The position numbers and the translations under genes are program-made. DNA of 33,776 nt from Spartobacteria bacterium (GTDB lineage: Bacteria > Verrucomicrobiota > Verrucomicrobiia > Chthoniobacterales > UBA6821). The stretch's first letter is position 1. Every line of letters begins with the position of its first letter. The notes under the pieces were generated by a model that did not search any database, was not told the origin of the DNA, and saw only the letters and a list, made by a program, of their open reading frames with translations. Shown here one piece after another: positions 16,794-24,962 of the stretch. The DNA lies in contig CANKJN010000016.1 of NCBI GenBank assembly GCA_947482345.1, forward strand, positions 1 through 33,776, read 5' to 3'.

Positions 16794-17906
16794 ATGAAAT
16801 TCACGGTCACCAAGCAAGCGCTCCTCGACGGGCTTCAGCGCATCCAGAACATCGTCTCCAACAAGGTCACCCTTCCTGTCCTCTCCAATGTCCTTCTGGA
16901 GACCACGGAGAACGGCATCCAACTCACGGCGACGGATCTCGAAGTCAGCGTCCGCACCGAGACACCCGCGACCGTCGAGAAGGCGGGCTCCACCACCCTG
17001 CCGGCCAAGCGTCTTCTCTCGATCATCCGTGAACTTCCCTCCGAGGAGATCGAACTCGAGTCCGATTCCCGCAACATCACCTCCATACGCAGCGGCCCCA
17101 GTTTCTTCAAGGTGTTCGGTCTTTCCAAGGAGGAATACCCCGCCTTCCCCTCGCTGGAGGAAAAGCGCGGCTTCTCCATGAAGCAGTCCGAGCTCAAGGA
17201 CGGGCTCAAGAAGACCTCCTACGCGATCTCGCTCGACGAGACGCGCTACGTCCTCAACGGCATCCTCTTCTCCTTCCGTGACGGGAGGCTCACCCTGGTC
17301 GCCACCGACGGACGCCGCCTCGCCCTCTGCGACGCGGAACTCGGTGAGATCAAGTATCCCGAGGGTCACGAGCGCGACTTCATCGTTCCCACCAAGGCGA
17401 TCAACGAACTCCAACGCCTCCTTGTCGACGACAAGGAAGTCCGCCTCCACGTCGGTGACAACCTCGTCGCCTTCGACCTCGGCTCCACGGTGCTTGCCAC
17501 CAAGCTCGTCGACGGCACCTATCCGAACTACCGCCAGGTCATCCCCGGCGAGGCCAAGGAGCGTGTCTCCCTCGAGCGCGAGACCCTGCTCCAGTCGACC
17601 CGCCGCGTCTCCCTGCTGAGCAGCGACAAGAGCGGATCGGTCCGCCTGAACTTCACCAAGAACAACCTCGACATCACCTCCAACACCCCGGAGATAGGAG
17701 AGGCAAAGGAGTCGCTCGCCGTCGCCTACAAGGGCCGCGACCTCTCGATCGCGTTCAATCCCGAGTTCCTCATCGACCCGCTCCGCAACCTCTCCGACGA
17801 CACCATCGCCCTCGAACTGATCGACGAGATGAGCCCCGGTGTGATCAAGATCAACTCGGCCCAGCGCTTCCTCTACGTGCTCATGCCGATGCGCGTCTCG
17901 GTCTGA
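16794..17906 (+). CDS. dnaN: DNA polymerase III beta subunit (sliding clamp)
   Basis: Ring-shaped processivity clamp that holds replicative polymerase and repair factors on DNA. The 370 residues match the usual 365-375 and form three similar subdomains. Recognisable parts are the N-terminal MKFTVTKQALLDGLQRIQNIVSNKVTLPVLSNVLLE, the middle LNGILFSFRDGRLTLVATDGRRLA, VDGTYPNYRQVIP, and the C-terminal LYVLMPMRVSV, which ends in the conserved LM-P-x-R peptide-binding region. The ATG at 16794 follows CCACCCAATCTTCC with no Shine-Dalgarno sequence. It is next to dnaA, the widespread dnaA-dnaN order; recF and gyrB do not follow, which breaks the commonest longer cluster. Confidence 0.97.
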   Translation: MKFTVTKQALLDGLQRIQNIVSNKVTLPVLSNVLLETTENGIQLTATDLEVSVRTETPATVEKAGSTTLPAKRLLSIIRELPSEEIELESDSRNITSIRSGPSFFKVFGLSKEEYPAFPSLEEKRGFSMKQSELKDGLKKTSYAISLDETRYVLNGILFSFRDGRLTLVATDGRRLALCDAELGEIKYPEGHERDFIVPTKAINELQRLLVDDKEVRLHVGDNLVAFDLGSTVLATKLVDGTYPNYRQVIPGEAKERVSLERETLLQSTRRVSLLSSDKSGSVRLNFTKNNLDITSNTPEIGEAKESLAVAYKGRDLSIAFNPEFLIDPLRNLSDDTIALELIDEMSPGVIKINSAQRFLYVLMPMRVSV

Positions 17907-17927
17907 TCCGAAGGGCTCTCCTCCCCG

Positions 17928-18845
17928 ATGACTCCCGATACCGTCCCGTTCGGAGGATGGAACAACTGCCTCCGGCTTTCCAACGCGGATGCCGAGCTGA
18001 TTGTCACCCTTGATGTCGGACCCAGGATCCTCTCCTACCGGAGGTCCGGTGGAGCCAACGTCCTCAAAAACTACCAAGGACAACTCGGCGGCTGCGGTGA
18101 GAAGGAATGGATGATCCGGGGAGGGCACCGGCTTTGGATCGCCCCGGAGGACGAGGTGCTCAGTTACCACCTCGACAACGAACCCGTCTCCTGGGTGAAT
18201 GAAGTCGACGGCCGCATCGCGATCTCCAGCCGCATGGCATCCCCCCACCCCCTCCGGAAGGATCTCTCGATCACCTTGGCGGACAAGGGATCCCGCGTCG
18301 ACCTCCTCCACTCGATCACCAACGAGGGCTCCACCCCGATCACCTTGGCCACATGGGCCCTCACCGTGATGGCCCCCGGAGGCACGGAGATCATCCCTCA
18401 ACCTCCCCTTGGCGAGCATCCGCGCGACCTTCTCCCCAACCGGACCGCTGTTCTCTGGCCCTACACGGATCTCAGCGATCGTCGGTGGAAACTCGGCCGT
18501 TCCTTCTTCCTGCTGCGACAGCAGGCGGATGGAACCCCGACCAAGATCGGCTTGGCGCATGGGGAACGCTGGGTTGGATACCTGCTTGGGAAGGATCTTT
18601 TCCTCAAGACATTCCCATTGGTGAAGGGGGCCCCCTATCCCGACGGCGGCTGCAACTTCGAGACATTCACCAACGCCGAAATGCTCGAGATCGAGTCGCT
18701 TGGCCCCTTGGCAACCCTTCAACCCGGCGAAAGCACCTCCCATCCGGAGACCTGGCATCTTGCGGAAGCCCCGGCCGGAATCGATCCGGACGACGAAACC
18801 TCCCTCACGAAACTCCTGACACCCATCCTCCGAGACCTCCCGTGA
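17928..18845 (+). CDS. DUF4380-like protein, aldose-epimerase fold
   Basis: A 305-residue protein resembling DUF4380 proteins, which share the beta-sandwich fold of galactose mutarotase. Supporting stretches are GGWNNCLRLSNADAELIVTLDVGPRILSY at the N-terminus, GGHRLWIAPED near residue 65, and TLATWALTVMAPGG...PQPP...LWPYTDLSDRRW in the middle. No signal peptide or membrane span is seen, so it is probably cytosolic. The reaction is unknown; binding or epimerising a carbohydrate is the family-based guess. It starts 21 bases after dnaN, and its stop overlaps the GTG start of the next gene (GTGA), which suggests translational coupling to the lipoprotein. Confidence 0.72.
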   Translation: MTPDTVPFGGWNNCLRLSNADAELIVTLDVGPRILSYRRSGGANVLKNYQGQLGGCGEKEWMIRGGHRLWIAPEDEVLSYHLDNEPVSWVNEVDGRIAISSRMASPHPLRKDLSITLADKGSRVDLLHSITNEGSTPITLATWALTVMAPGGTEIIPQPPLGEHPRDLLPNRTAVLWPYTDLSDRRWKLGRSFFLLRQQADGTPTKIGLAHGERWVGYLLGKDLFLKTFPLVKGAPYPDGGCNFETFTNAEMLEIESLGPLATLQPGESTSHPETWHLAEAPAGIDPDDETSLTKLLTPILRDLP

Positions 18846-19315
18846 AAAGACTACTTCCCGCCCTGATTGCCTGCACCTTTCTCCTTGCGGGCTGCGAGGC
18901 GCCGATCGTTTACCAGACCCCCCAGGACCGCGCGGCACTTTCCGCGGCCATTGCCGGCGAGAAGCCGGGCCCCTATTACATCGGGCGCCGCTTCTACAAG
19001 GTCGACTACAAGATGTGGGGCTGGGTCAGGAAGCCGGGTGAACCCTGGAAGCAGTCACAGCTTGTCATGTTCAACGAGCAGAAAAAGCTCGCGCCCGACC
19101 GGGAGCATAATGCCATCGGCTCCGACAACAACCATGAGTACCGGCTCACTGGGTATTTCTCGGGCGAGAAGGTCTATGAACCGGCAAGCGACAGCTTCTA
19201 CCCGGAGTTCGTCCTCACCGGTGCCACCGTCATCTCAACGAACGCACCCCTCATCTATCCCGACAAGCGCTGGACCGACCCCGCCGTACGACTCATCAGC
19301 CCGCCGCAGTATTAG
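18842..19315 (+). CDS. Small predicted lipoprotein
   Basis: A 157-residue predicted lipoprotein of unknown function. The GTG start at 18842 overlaps the stop of the preceding gene by four bases. Residues 1-18 (MKRLLPALIACTFLLAGC) form a type II signal peptide with lipobox LLAGC and lipidation at Cys18. The mature part is rich in Tyr, Trp and Lys (GPYYIGRRFYKVDYKMWGWVRKPGEPW) and includes LTGYFSGEKVYEPASDSFYPEFVLTGA. That pattern suggests a small beta-rich domain. I do not recognise a named family. The overlap implies it is made together with the DUF4380-like protein. Confidence 0.82.
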   Translation: MKRLLPALIACTFLLAGCEAPIVYQTPQDRAALSAAIAGEKPGPYYIGRRFYKVDYKMWGWVRKPGEPWKQSQLVMFNEQKKLAPDREHNAIGSDNNHEYRLTGYFSGEKVYEPASDSFYPEFVLTGATVISTNAPLIYPDKRWTDPAVRLISPPQY

Positions 19316-19329
19316 GGAACCGGGTTCCG

Positions 19330-19349
19330 CTGAGCGGCGCTAATTTTTG
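19330..19349 (+). terminator. Possible weak terminator after the lipoprotein gene
   Basis: The sequence CCGC-TGA-GCGG, followed by CGCTAATTTTT, resembles a short intrinsic terminator on the plus strand between two convergent genes. The stem is only 4 bp and the T-run starts after a 6-base spacer, so the call is tentative. Confidence 0.28.
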
Positions 19350-19353
19350 TATG

Positions 19354-19833
19354 CTAAACCGGTGATTTCGCGCGCTCCAAGAGAGCGGTCGTGGAGCGTC
19401 CCGGCACCAACTGGAGAAGGCTGATCTTGGCCCCGACTTCTTCGAGTGCCGCCCGTTCTCCTGAATCAAGTGTCTCCAGGGTGTAGTCCCCTCCCTTGGC
19501 ATAGATGGCGGGCCGTAGGGAGCGGATCACCTCGGTCACACGCTTTCCGGTGAAAATCGTCACATGGTCGACGCAGCGGAGCGCCGCCAGCACCTCGGCA
19601 CGGTCGAATTCGCCGTTGAGGGGGCGCTCGGGGCCTTTGAGTTCGCGGACCGAGGCATCGCTGTTGACGGCCACGATCAGGGCGTCGCCGCACTCGCGCG
19701 CCTGCTCGAGATAGCGGATATGTCCCGTGTGAAGCAGATCGAAACAGCCGTTGGTGAGCACCAGTTTCTTTCCCGTAGCAGCATACTCCGCACCAATGGC
19801 AGCCAGTTCATTCGCCTCGACAAGTCGGTTCAT
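19354..19833 (-). CDS. rfaE2: RfaE2-type D-glycero-beta-D-manno-heptose-1-phosphate adenylyltransferase
   Basis: Nucleotidyltransferase that makes ADP-heptose for lipopolysaccharide core synthesis, homologous to the C-terminal half of HldE. The 159 residues match the length of stand-alone RfaE2. The cytidylyltransferase-type nucleotide-binding signature TNGCFDLLHTGH (27-38) is clear, followed by VAVNSDASVRELKGPERPLN and the AKGGDYTLETL segment. The ATG at 19833 (MNRLVEAN) was chosen because the upstream in-frame extension is basic, low-complexity and not family-like. This start is preceded by GAGGGG, one of few purine-rich leaders here, although the spacing is very short. The partner kinase RfaE1 is not in the window. 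Other cytidylyltransferase-fold enzymes are less likely given the match along the whole length. Confidence 0.88.
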   Translation of the reverse strand: MNRLVEANELAAIGAEYAATGKKLVLTNGCFDLLHTGHIRYLEQARECGDALIVAVNSDASVRELKGPERPLNGEFDRAEVLAALRCVDHVTIFTGKRVTEVIRSLRPAIYAKGGDYTLETLDSGERAALEEVGAKISLLQLVPGRSTTALLERAKSPV

Positions 19834-19917
19834 CCCCTCATGGGAAACCGCCCGAAGCCGAGAGGGAAGCAGATTCTCCTGTTTTGACACTCTCCGTCGC
19901 CCCGATAGCTTTTTCCC

Positions 19918-21930
19918 ATGCCCCCGTCCACCGCCAACCACGACCTCCTCTCACGTCTCATGGAGGGATGCAAAGCCTGCTTCCCTCAGTATGTGGCGCG
20001 TGCTCATGCCCCCTTCGGCGATGATGAAGAGCACGAGGAGTGGCGCCTCATGGCCGCGCTGGCGGCCGGGTGCCTTCTCTTTGGGATCCTTGGCCTTCTC
20101 ACCGAAGGGCTCTTCCATAACAGGAGTGCGGCCACGGTCCTCTATCTCCTAGCCTATCTCTGCGGAGGCTGGGATGCGGCGGGGGACGCCTGGGAACGCA
20201 TCCGGAAAGGACAACTCGACGTCCACTTCCTGATGCTTGCGGTCGCGGTGGGCGCCGGGATCATCGGTGCATGGCGCGAAGGAGCCCTCCTGCTCTTTCT
20301 CTTCTCGGCCTCGGGAGCCATGGAGCACTTCGCGATGGGAAGGACCAAGAAGGCGATCGACGCCCTCTTCCGCGGTGCCCCCAAGACGGCCCGCGTCCTC
20401 CGGGACGGCCGGGAGGAGCAGATTCCGGTCGAGCAACTCTCCCCTGGCATGATCGTGCTGGTGACCACGGGCGAGCAGATCCCCACCGACATGGAGGTGG
20501 TCAAGGGAGAGAGCGCCTGCGATGAGTCGAACATGACTGGCGAAGCCATCCCCGTCCCGAAGCGTCCCGGCGATGCCGCTCTCTCCGGCACGATCAACCT
20601 CTGGGGTGTCCTGGAAGGACGCGTCCTGCGGCCGGCCAGCGAGAGTTCCCTGCAGAAGATCATCCGCCTGATCCAGAACGCCCAGAATCTGAAGGCCCCC
20701 TCCCAGCGCTTCACCGACAAATTCGGCACCGGCTACACATGGACAATCCTCTCCCTCTGCACCGTCATGTTCTTTTTCTGGTGGCTGGCACTCGGCCTAA
20801 CCCCTTTCGAAACGACCGACGGTAACGCCAGCGCCTTCTACCGGACCATGACCCTGCTGGTGGTGGCCTCACCCTGCGCACTGGTCCTCTCGGTCCCCTC
20901 GGCGATCCTCTCCGCGATCGCCAGCGGCGCACGTCGGGGCATCCTCTACAGGGGAGGTGCCGCCATCGAGACCCTCGCAAATGTCAGCGTCGTGGCTCTC
21001 GACAAAACCGGCACCCTGACATCCGGAAACCTGACCCTAGCCGAAATTGAGGTCTTCGAGGGATTGGAGGAACAGTTCCGAAAAGTTGCCCATTCCCTCG
21101 CACGCCTCTCCGAGCATCCCCTCTCCCGCGCCATCCGGAAGATCGCCGCAACTTGGGGAACTCCCGCCATGGAAGCCGCCAACTTCGAGACCATCCTAGG
21201 CAAGGGAGTCCGGGCCAACGTCGACGGGGAGACCTATGTCATGGGAAGCCGGAAGCTCGTTCTGGGGCTCGATCGCTTTGCGAATCGAGAGCTGCCACCC
21301 GCAGGAAAAACAGCGGGAGCCGTCGTCTGGGTGGCAGGCGACAACCTTCTCGGCAGGATGGTATTCACCGACGAGGTGAGGCCGGAATCGGCAGTCACCC
21401 TCAAGGCCCTCCACCAGCAGGGGGTCCGCACCGTCATGCTGACCGGCGATCACCCCGATGCCGCCCAGTTGATCGGCACAAAGGTCGGCATCGGGGAGAT
21501 CCTCTCCGAACTCTCGCCGGACAAGAAAGTCGAGGCCGTCGAGAATCTCAAGGAGGGTGGCAAAGTACGCGTCGCCATGATCGGGGATGGCGTTAATGAT
21601 GCCCCCTGCATCGCGGCCGCCGATGTCGGCGTCGCCATGGGTGCGCGCGGCTCCGATGCCGCGCTCGAGCAAGCCGAGGTGGTGCTAATGAACGATCGGA
21701 TCGAAAACTTCCTACTTGCCCGCCTGTTGAGCGTTCAGGCCAAGGGAATAATCACCCAGAACATCGTCGTCGCCCTTGGCACCGTCCTCGTGATGGTCTG
21801 CGCCGCATTCATCTACCCGGTCCCGCTCACACTCGGGGTAGCCGCCCATGAGGGCAGTACCCTACTGGTCGTCCTGAACAGCCTCCGCTTGCTGGCCATC
21901 AAACTCCCGGAGCCATCAAAAGATAGTTAG
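19918..21930 (+). CDS. P1B-4-type heavy-metal-transporting ATPase
   Basis: Metal-efflux pump of the inner membrane, 670 residues. The transport motif Ser-Pro-Cys lies at 318-320 (VVASPCALVLSVPSAILS). The phosphorylated aspartate is Asp362 in DKTGTLT. The HP motif (SEHPLSRAI) and hinge GDGVNDAP are intact, and the dephosphorylation motif reads TGEAIP. The penultimate membrane helix contains HEGST (644-648). SPC plus HEG(S/G)T is the signature of the P1B-4 subgroup, whose members export Co2+, Fe2+ or Zn2+. There is no separate N-terminal heavy-metal domain, only a CKAC pair at residues 18-21. It diverges from rfaE2 across 84 bases; no metal regulator such as ArsR or MerR is adjacent. The leader GCTTTTTCCC lacks a Shine-Dalgarno sequence. 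Confidence 0.93.
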   Translation: MPPSTANHDLLSRLMEGCKACFPQYVARAHAPFGDDEEHEEWRLMAALAAGCLLFGILGLLTEGLFHNRSAATVLYLLAYLCGGWDAAGDAWERIRKGQLDVHFLMLAVAVGAGIIGAWREGALLLFLFSASGAMEHFAMGRTKKAIDALFRGAPKTARVLRDGREEQIPVEQLSPGMIVLVTTGEQIPTDMEVVKGESACDESNMTGEAIPVPKRPGDAALSGTINLWGVLEGRVLRPASESSLQKIIRLIQNAQNLKAPSQRFTDKFGTGYTWTILSLCTVMFFFWWLALGLTPFETTDGNASAFYRTMTLLVVASPCALVLSVPSAILSAIASGARRGILYRGGAAIETLANVSVVALDKTGTLTSGNLTLAEIEVFEGLEEQFRKVAHSLARLSEHPLSRAIRKIAATWGTPAMEAANFETILGKGVRANVDGETYVMGSRKLVLGLDRFANRELPPAGKTAGAVVWVAGDNLLGRMVFTDEVRPESAVTLKALHQQGVRTVMLTGDHPDAAQLIGTKVGIGEILSELSPDKKVEAVENLKEGGKVRVAMIGDGVNDAPCIAAADVGVAMGARGSDAALEQAEVVLMNDRIENFLLARLLSVQAKGIITQNIVVALGTVLVMVCAAFIYPVPLTLGVAAHEGSTLLVVLNSLRLLAIKLPEPSKDS

Positions 21931-21962
21931 AGGCAATGCTTGGAGGTTCTAGCCTCCTGCCA

Positions 21963-22417
21963 TCATAGTGTTTTGCATATATTTGCAGTTCTTTTGAGGA
22001 TCCGTTCTGTGGTCGCGGTCCAGACGAAGGGGCGCGGGTCGGTGTTATGGGCTTTTGAGATAGGAATGAATCGAGGCGATGAGGTCTCTTCACGAGCCAG
22101 CGGTTCACGGTGGCGTAGTAATGGGAGGAGTAGTTGTCGACCACTAGATGGATTTCCTTGCACTCCTCGGCCTCCCGGGTGACATGGGTCTCGATCTCCT
22201 TCCTCAAGGAGAGGAACTCCTTGGCCCGGTGCCTTCGGTAACATTTGCCGAGCACATCGCCGGTGCGGATATACAGGGCTACGAAGAGCGATACGATCCC
22301 GTCGCGGAAATATTCCGGGATGCGGCCTTCAGGTTTTCCCGGCCGCATCAGTAGCACCGGTTCAGAACATTCGAGAGTTTGGATTCGCCTCCCCAGGTCC
22401 ACACAGGGGACCAGTGC
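21963..22417 (-). pseudogene. IS630-family transposase remnant with internal deletion
   Basis: Only part of a DDE transposase remains. The N-terminal helix-turn-helix is gone; an in-frame stop stands just before PCVDLGRRIQTLE, which matches the CVDEKSQIQALE start of the IS630 catalytic domain and keeps the first Asp. The middle is well preserved (RHRAKEFLSL, EIHLVVDNYSSHYYATVNRWLVKRP, holding the second Asp). The frame then breaks, and in another frame the family's C-terminus appears (NTDPRPFVWTATTERILKR). The roughly 80 residues normally between these parts, including the third catalytic residue, are missing. It cannot be active. It begins 32 bases after the P-type ATPase stop, next to the glycosidase gene. 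No IS ends could be identified. Confidence 0.8.
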
Positions 22418-22474
22418 GTTTTACGCCGTGGTGGCGATGGAAGTGATCCGAGTGAGGGTGATCCCCTTACCGGA

Positions 22475-24547
22475 TCATCTTTCGCTCACCACGGTAAGGG
22501 ACCAGGGCGGGATGCTCACGGGTTCCTCGGCCGGTATCCGCCGGGTGGAAGGGAGCAGGTTCCGCGAGGAATGCCCGTTCTGACCATCCGGTTGCCAGGA
22601 ATATTCCGCCGCCGAGTAGGTTGTGGTCACGGGTGACTTTTCTCCAAATCCCTTCAGCCAGACCCTCAAGGGGTGGATGGTATCCTTGTTCACAAGGAGC
22701 AAGGAGCGTGTTCCGTCGGGTTGCTTCACGCAGTAGGCACCCAGGAGGGCCCGATCCCTGATGCCACGGATCCGCAGCGGGATCACGTTATGTCGGCCTC
22801 CACGGTGATCAATCCACCGATGGGTTAGGAGACGGAGGGCGCGGAAGGAGGCCACCGGAACAAATGATCCGGCTCTCTTGAGCAGCATGAGATGGTTACC
22901 CCAATTCCCATATGTCTGCTCGATATTGTTCGGCTCATAGCCGTAGAAGTAGGCGGCATCACCTCCGCCGCAGAGGAACTGAGCGGCGGTCTCCGCATTT
23001 AGGAGCGCCCCTTCAAGATCGACTTCTTGGCGGCAAGGCCAGACGGACCAGTTGTACTCGCCGATCACAAGGGGCAAGCCGAATCCCCGGAGCCGTTTCA
23101 TGGCCCGATCCATCATTGCGGAAGCCTTGGGAAGCTGCAGGACTGGAGAAGCAAATACATCGTCGAAGGGATACCACTCGAAGGAAAGGAAACGAAGATC
23201 CCCTCCCTGACGGCGACGCTTCAACTCCCCGATGAAATCACGGATCCACCAACGCTTGTCGAAACGGTATGCCAGGTCGTTTGGCTGGACATCAGCCGTG
23301 ACAAAGCTCGGTCCTCCCATCACGGCATCGGGCGCCACGGCACGGATCGCGCGGGCCGACTGCGCGTAGAGTGCCCCGAAGTCACGGGGATCGATCCGCT
23401 GGCCGTCGGGCTCCTCGCCAAGTTCCCAGCGACCCACGGGGTAGCGTGACTTCCTGACATAGCCGGCCAGCGCCGCACCGTTTTCGGGTGTGTCGTAGAA
23501 AACAGGAACGGGGAGCATCACGGGCAGTCCACGGGTGATGCCGCTTTGGAAGATCCTGTCGATGCCAGGCTGTTCCACCTTCGGGTCGCGGTCGTACTCG
23601 CGGTGCCATGGATCCGTGGAGGAGACGTAGCAGAGGGTCTGCTTCTTGTCCTGGGAATGGGCAACATGATCGTCGAAATCAAAAGTTCTGACACCCCCGG
23701 CCATGATCTCCCGGATGGCGTAGCCCATCCCATCGCGAGGGTCTTTTGATCCTTTGGGCGCAATGCCCGAACTCTCCGTCATCCAGATCCGGAGGTAGCG
23801 GACCATGACCGGCTTCTTGGCGAACTGCAGGAACTGCTCACCCCCCTTTCCTCTGGTCACGACGCCATGGGAAAATGTGTGCCAGACATTCCAGGGATGC
23901 TTCCCGAAATAGACCCTTCCCGAGTTCGCGTACTCAATACGGAAACGTTTCGCATAGGGCTCCCCCCAGAGGATGTTGACCGCATTGATCGGGACCGGCT
24001 TCCCGAAATCAAGAACCACCCACTGCGGATGACGGCTCTCCTCCTCACCGGTATAGGCTGAAGTCAGATAGGGGTTGCTCTTCCAGAAAGTGGAGCGGTC
24101 GCCATCATCAAGCATGGAGTAGCCATCGTCATTGGCCTCGTCCGTGGTGGCGCCGCGCCTTGGAAGTTTGTACCCGTAGGAAAGCAGGATCGGGCGCGAT
24201 GGATCAGGCCGTTTCTCGGAGATCCAGTACCCCTGCCGGTGCTGAGGATCGCTCCAAGTACCCTTGGGATTCCAGTGCCATGCCTCGACGGCCAGTTCCG
24301 TCCGCAAGCGTACTGACACAGGCCCGAGCCCCGCCTCCTTCATCCGGCGAACACTTTCCGGCGTGTACATGACCGCGGTCTCTCCCTCCCAGTAACCATC
24401 GAGGCCACCTCCCAGCGCATGACGGGGATCAAAGCTTCCGATCGAATGACTCCCCACCTCCACTCTCGCTTCACGGGGCATCGTCCCGGCTGCACGAAGA
24501 AATCCACCGAGCAGGAACAAGAGCAGCAAGAGTCTTTCCAATTTCAT
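22475..24547 (-). CDS. Secreted glycosidase-like protein with discoidin (F5/8 type C) domain
   Basis: A 690-residue exported protein. Residues 1-20 are a signal peptide (MKLERLLLLLFLLGGFLRAAG). About 118-270 resembles a discoidin/CBM32-type carbohydrate-binding domain (TDEANDDGYSMLDDGDRST, WVVLDFGKPVPINAVNI, RYLRIWM). The rest looks like a clan GH-A TIM barrel: WELGEEPDG around Glu379, the expected acid/base, and LVIGEYNWSVW with Glu497, the expected nucleophile. The acid/base motif in related heparanase-like and GH39-like enzymes is usually N-E-P; here it is E-E-P. Substrate is unknown. A C-terminal beta domain follows (about 590-690). It is a single gene beside an IS remnant, so acquisition by transfer is possible. 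The family call is moderate. Confidence 0.72.
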   Translation of the reverse strand: MKLERLLLLLFLLGGFLRAAGTMPREARVEVGSHSIGSFDPRHALGGGLDGYWEGETAVMYTPESVRRMKEAGLGPVSVRLRTELAVEAWHWNPKGTWSDPQHRQGYWISEKRPDPSRPILLSYGYKLPRRGATTDEANDDGYSMLDDGDRSTFWKSNPYLTSAYTGEEESRHPQWVVLDFGKPVPINAVNILWGEPYAKRFRIEYANSGRVYFGKHPWNVWHTFSHGVVTRGKGGEQFLQFAKKPVMVRYLRIWMTESSGIAPKGSKDPRDGMGYAIREIMAGGVRTFDFDDHVAHSQDKKQTLCYVSSTDPWHREYDRDPKVEQPGIDRIFQSGITRGLPVMLPVPVFYDTPENGAALAGYVRKSRYPVGRWELGEEPDGQRIDPRDFGALYAQSARAIRAVAPDAVMGGPSFVTADVQPNDLAYRFDKRWWIRDFIGELKRRRQGGDLRFLSFEWYPFDDVFASPVLQLPKASAMMDRAMKRLRGFGLPLVIGEYNWSVWPCRQEVDLEGALLNAETAAQFLCGGGDAAYFYGYEPNNIEQTYGNWGNHLMLLKRAGSFVPVASFRALRLLTHRWIDHRGGRHNVIPLRIRGIRDRALLGAYCVKQPDGTRSLLLVNKDTIHPLRVWLKGFGEKSPVTTTYSAAEYSWQPDGQNGHSSRNLLPSTRRIPAEEPVSIPPWSLTVVSER

Positions 24548-24961
24548 GAGGGCATTTGCCGCCTGTGACTCTGAACTAACTGACCCAAAGCGTACAGGCC
24601 ATCAATCCGTGTTTGGAAGTTGATATACGACAGGCGAAAGGATGAAGGATAAATGGGGACTGCGTTGAGGGTCGATAGTCGTGCTGGCCAACAGCCTTCA
24701 GCCTAAACCCCTAACCACGGAACAGCCCGCGACCGTTTCCGGTCGCGGGCTGCCTCTGGGTGGATTTCCCTTTCGGGATCTCGGGGAGGAAATCTTATCT
24801 GGTTTTGACGGAGGTATTTTGGATGCGGGGTCAGGAGCGTGACCCTCCACCACAAGGAGACGAGAGGATTTTGTGTCCCGGCAAGGAGCCCAAGCGATAG
24901 CCGTAGTAAACCTACGGTGAGCGCAGGGCAACTCCGCCGGGGCGCAACAAGCCTCCTTCGC
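24548..24961. other. 414-bp intergenic region with hairpins, no gene seen
   Basis: This gap lies between the glycosidase start and the nrdB stop. I see no credible coding sequence. It contains an AAGGATGAAGGAT stretch near 24640 like those beside argS, an AGCCTTCAGCCT stretch near 24693, the perfect hairpin at 24723-24752, and a folded block at 24880-24962. The promoter of the glycosidase must lie at its left end but is not obvious. Confidence 0.6.
24723..24752. terminator. Perfect 13-bp GC-rich hairpin
   Basis: CAGCCCGCGACCG and its exact complement flank a TTTC loop. It lies 210 bases after nrdB and 176 bases before the glycosidase start in the direction of transcription. Neither side has a T-tract, so it may be a factor-assisted terminator, an mRNA-stabilising stem or a REP-like unit. 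Confidence 0.45.
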
Positions 24962-24962
24962 C
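24880..24962. other. Folded block abutting the nrdB stop codon
   Basis: An outer stem pairs GGCAAGGAG (24880-24888) with CTCCTT-C-GCC (24953-24962, one bulge), and an inner hairpin CCGTAG-TAAAC-CTACGG occupies 24901-24917. The outer stem reaches the first base of the nrdB stop codon (24962-24964). On the minus strand it would form the start of the nrdB 3' UTR. Function unknown. Confidence 0.35.

Noticed and set aside
16746-18938. 730-codon minus-strand frame opposite dnaN and the DUF4380-like gene
   Set aside because: It spans two real genes and the gaps around them and has no family features.
24839-24961. A tRNA or riboswitch in the folded block before nrdB's end
   Set aside because: The pairing does not fit a cloverleaf or any riboswitch core that I recognise.
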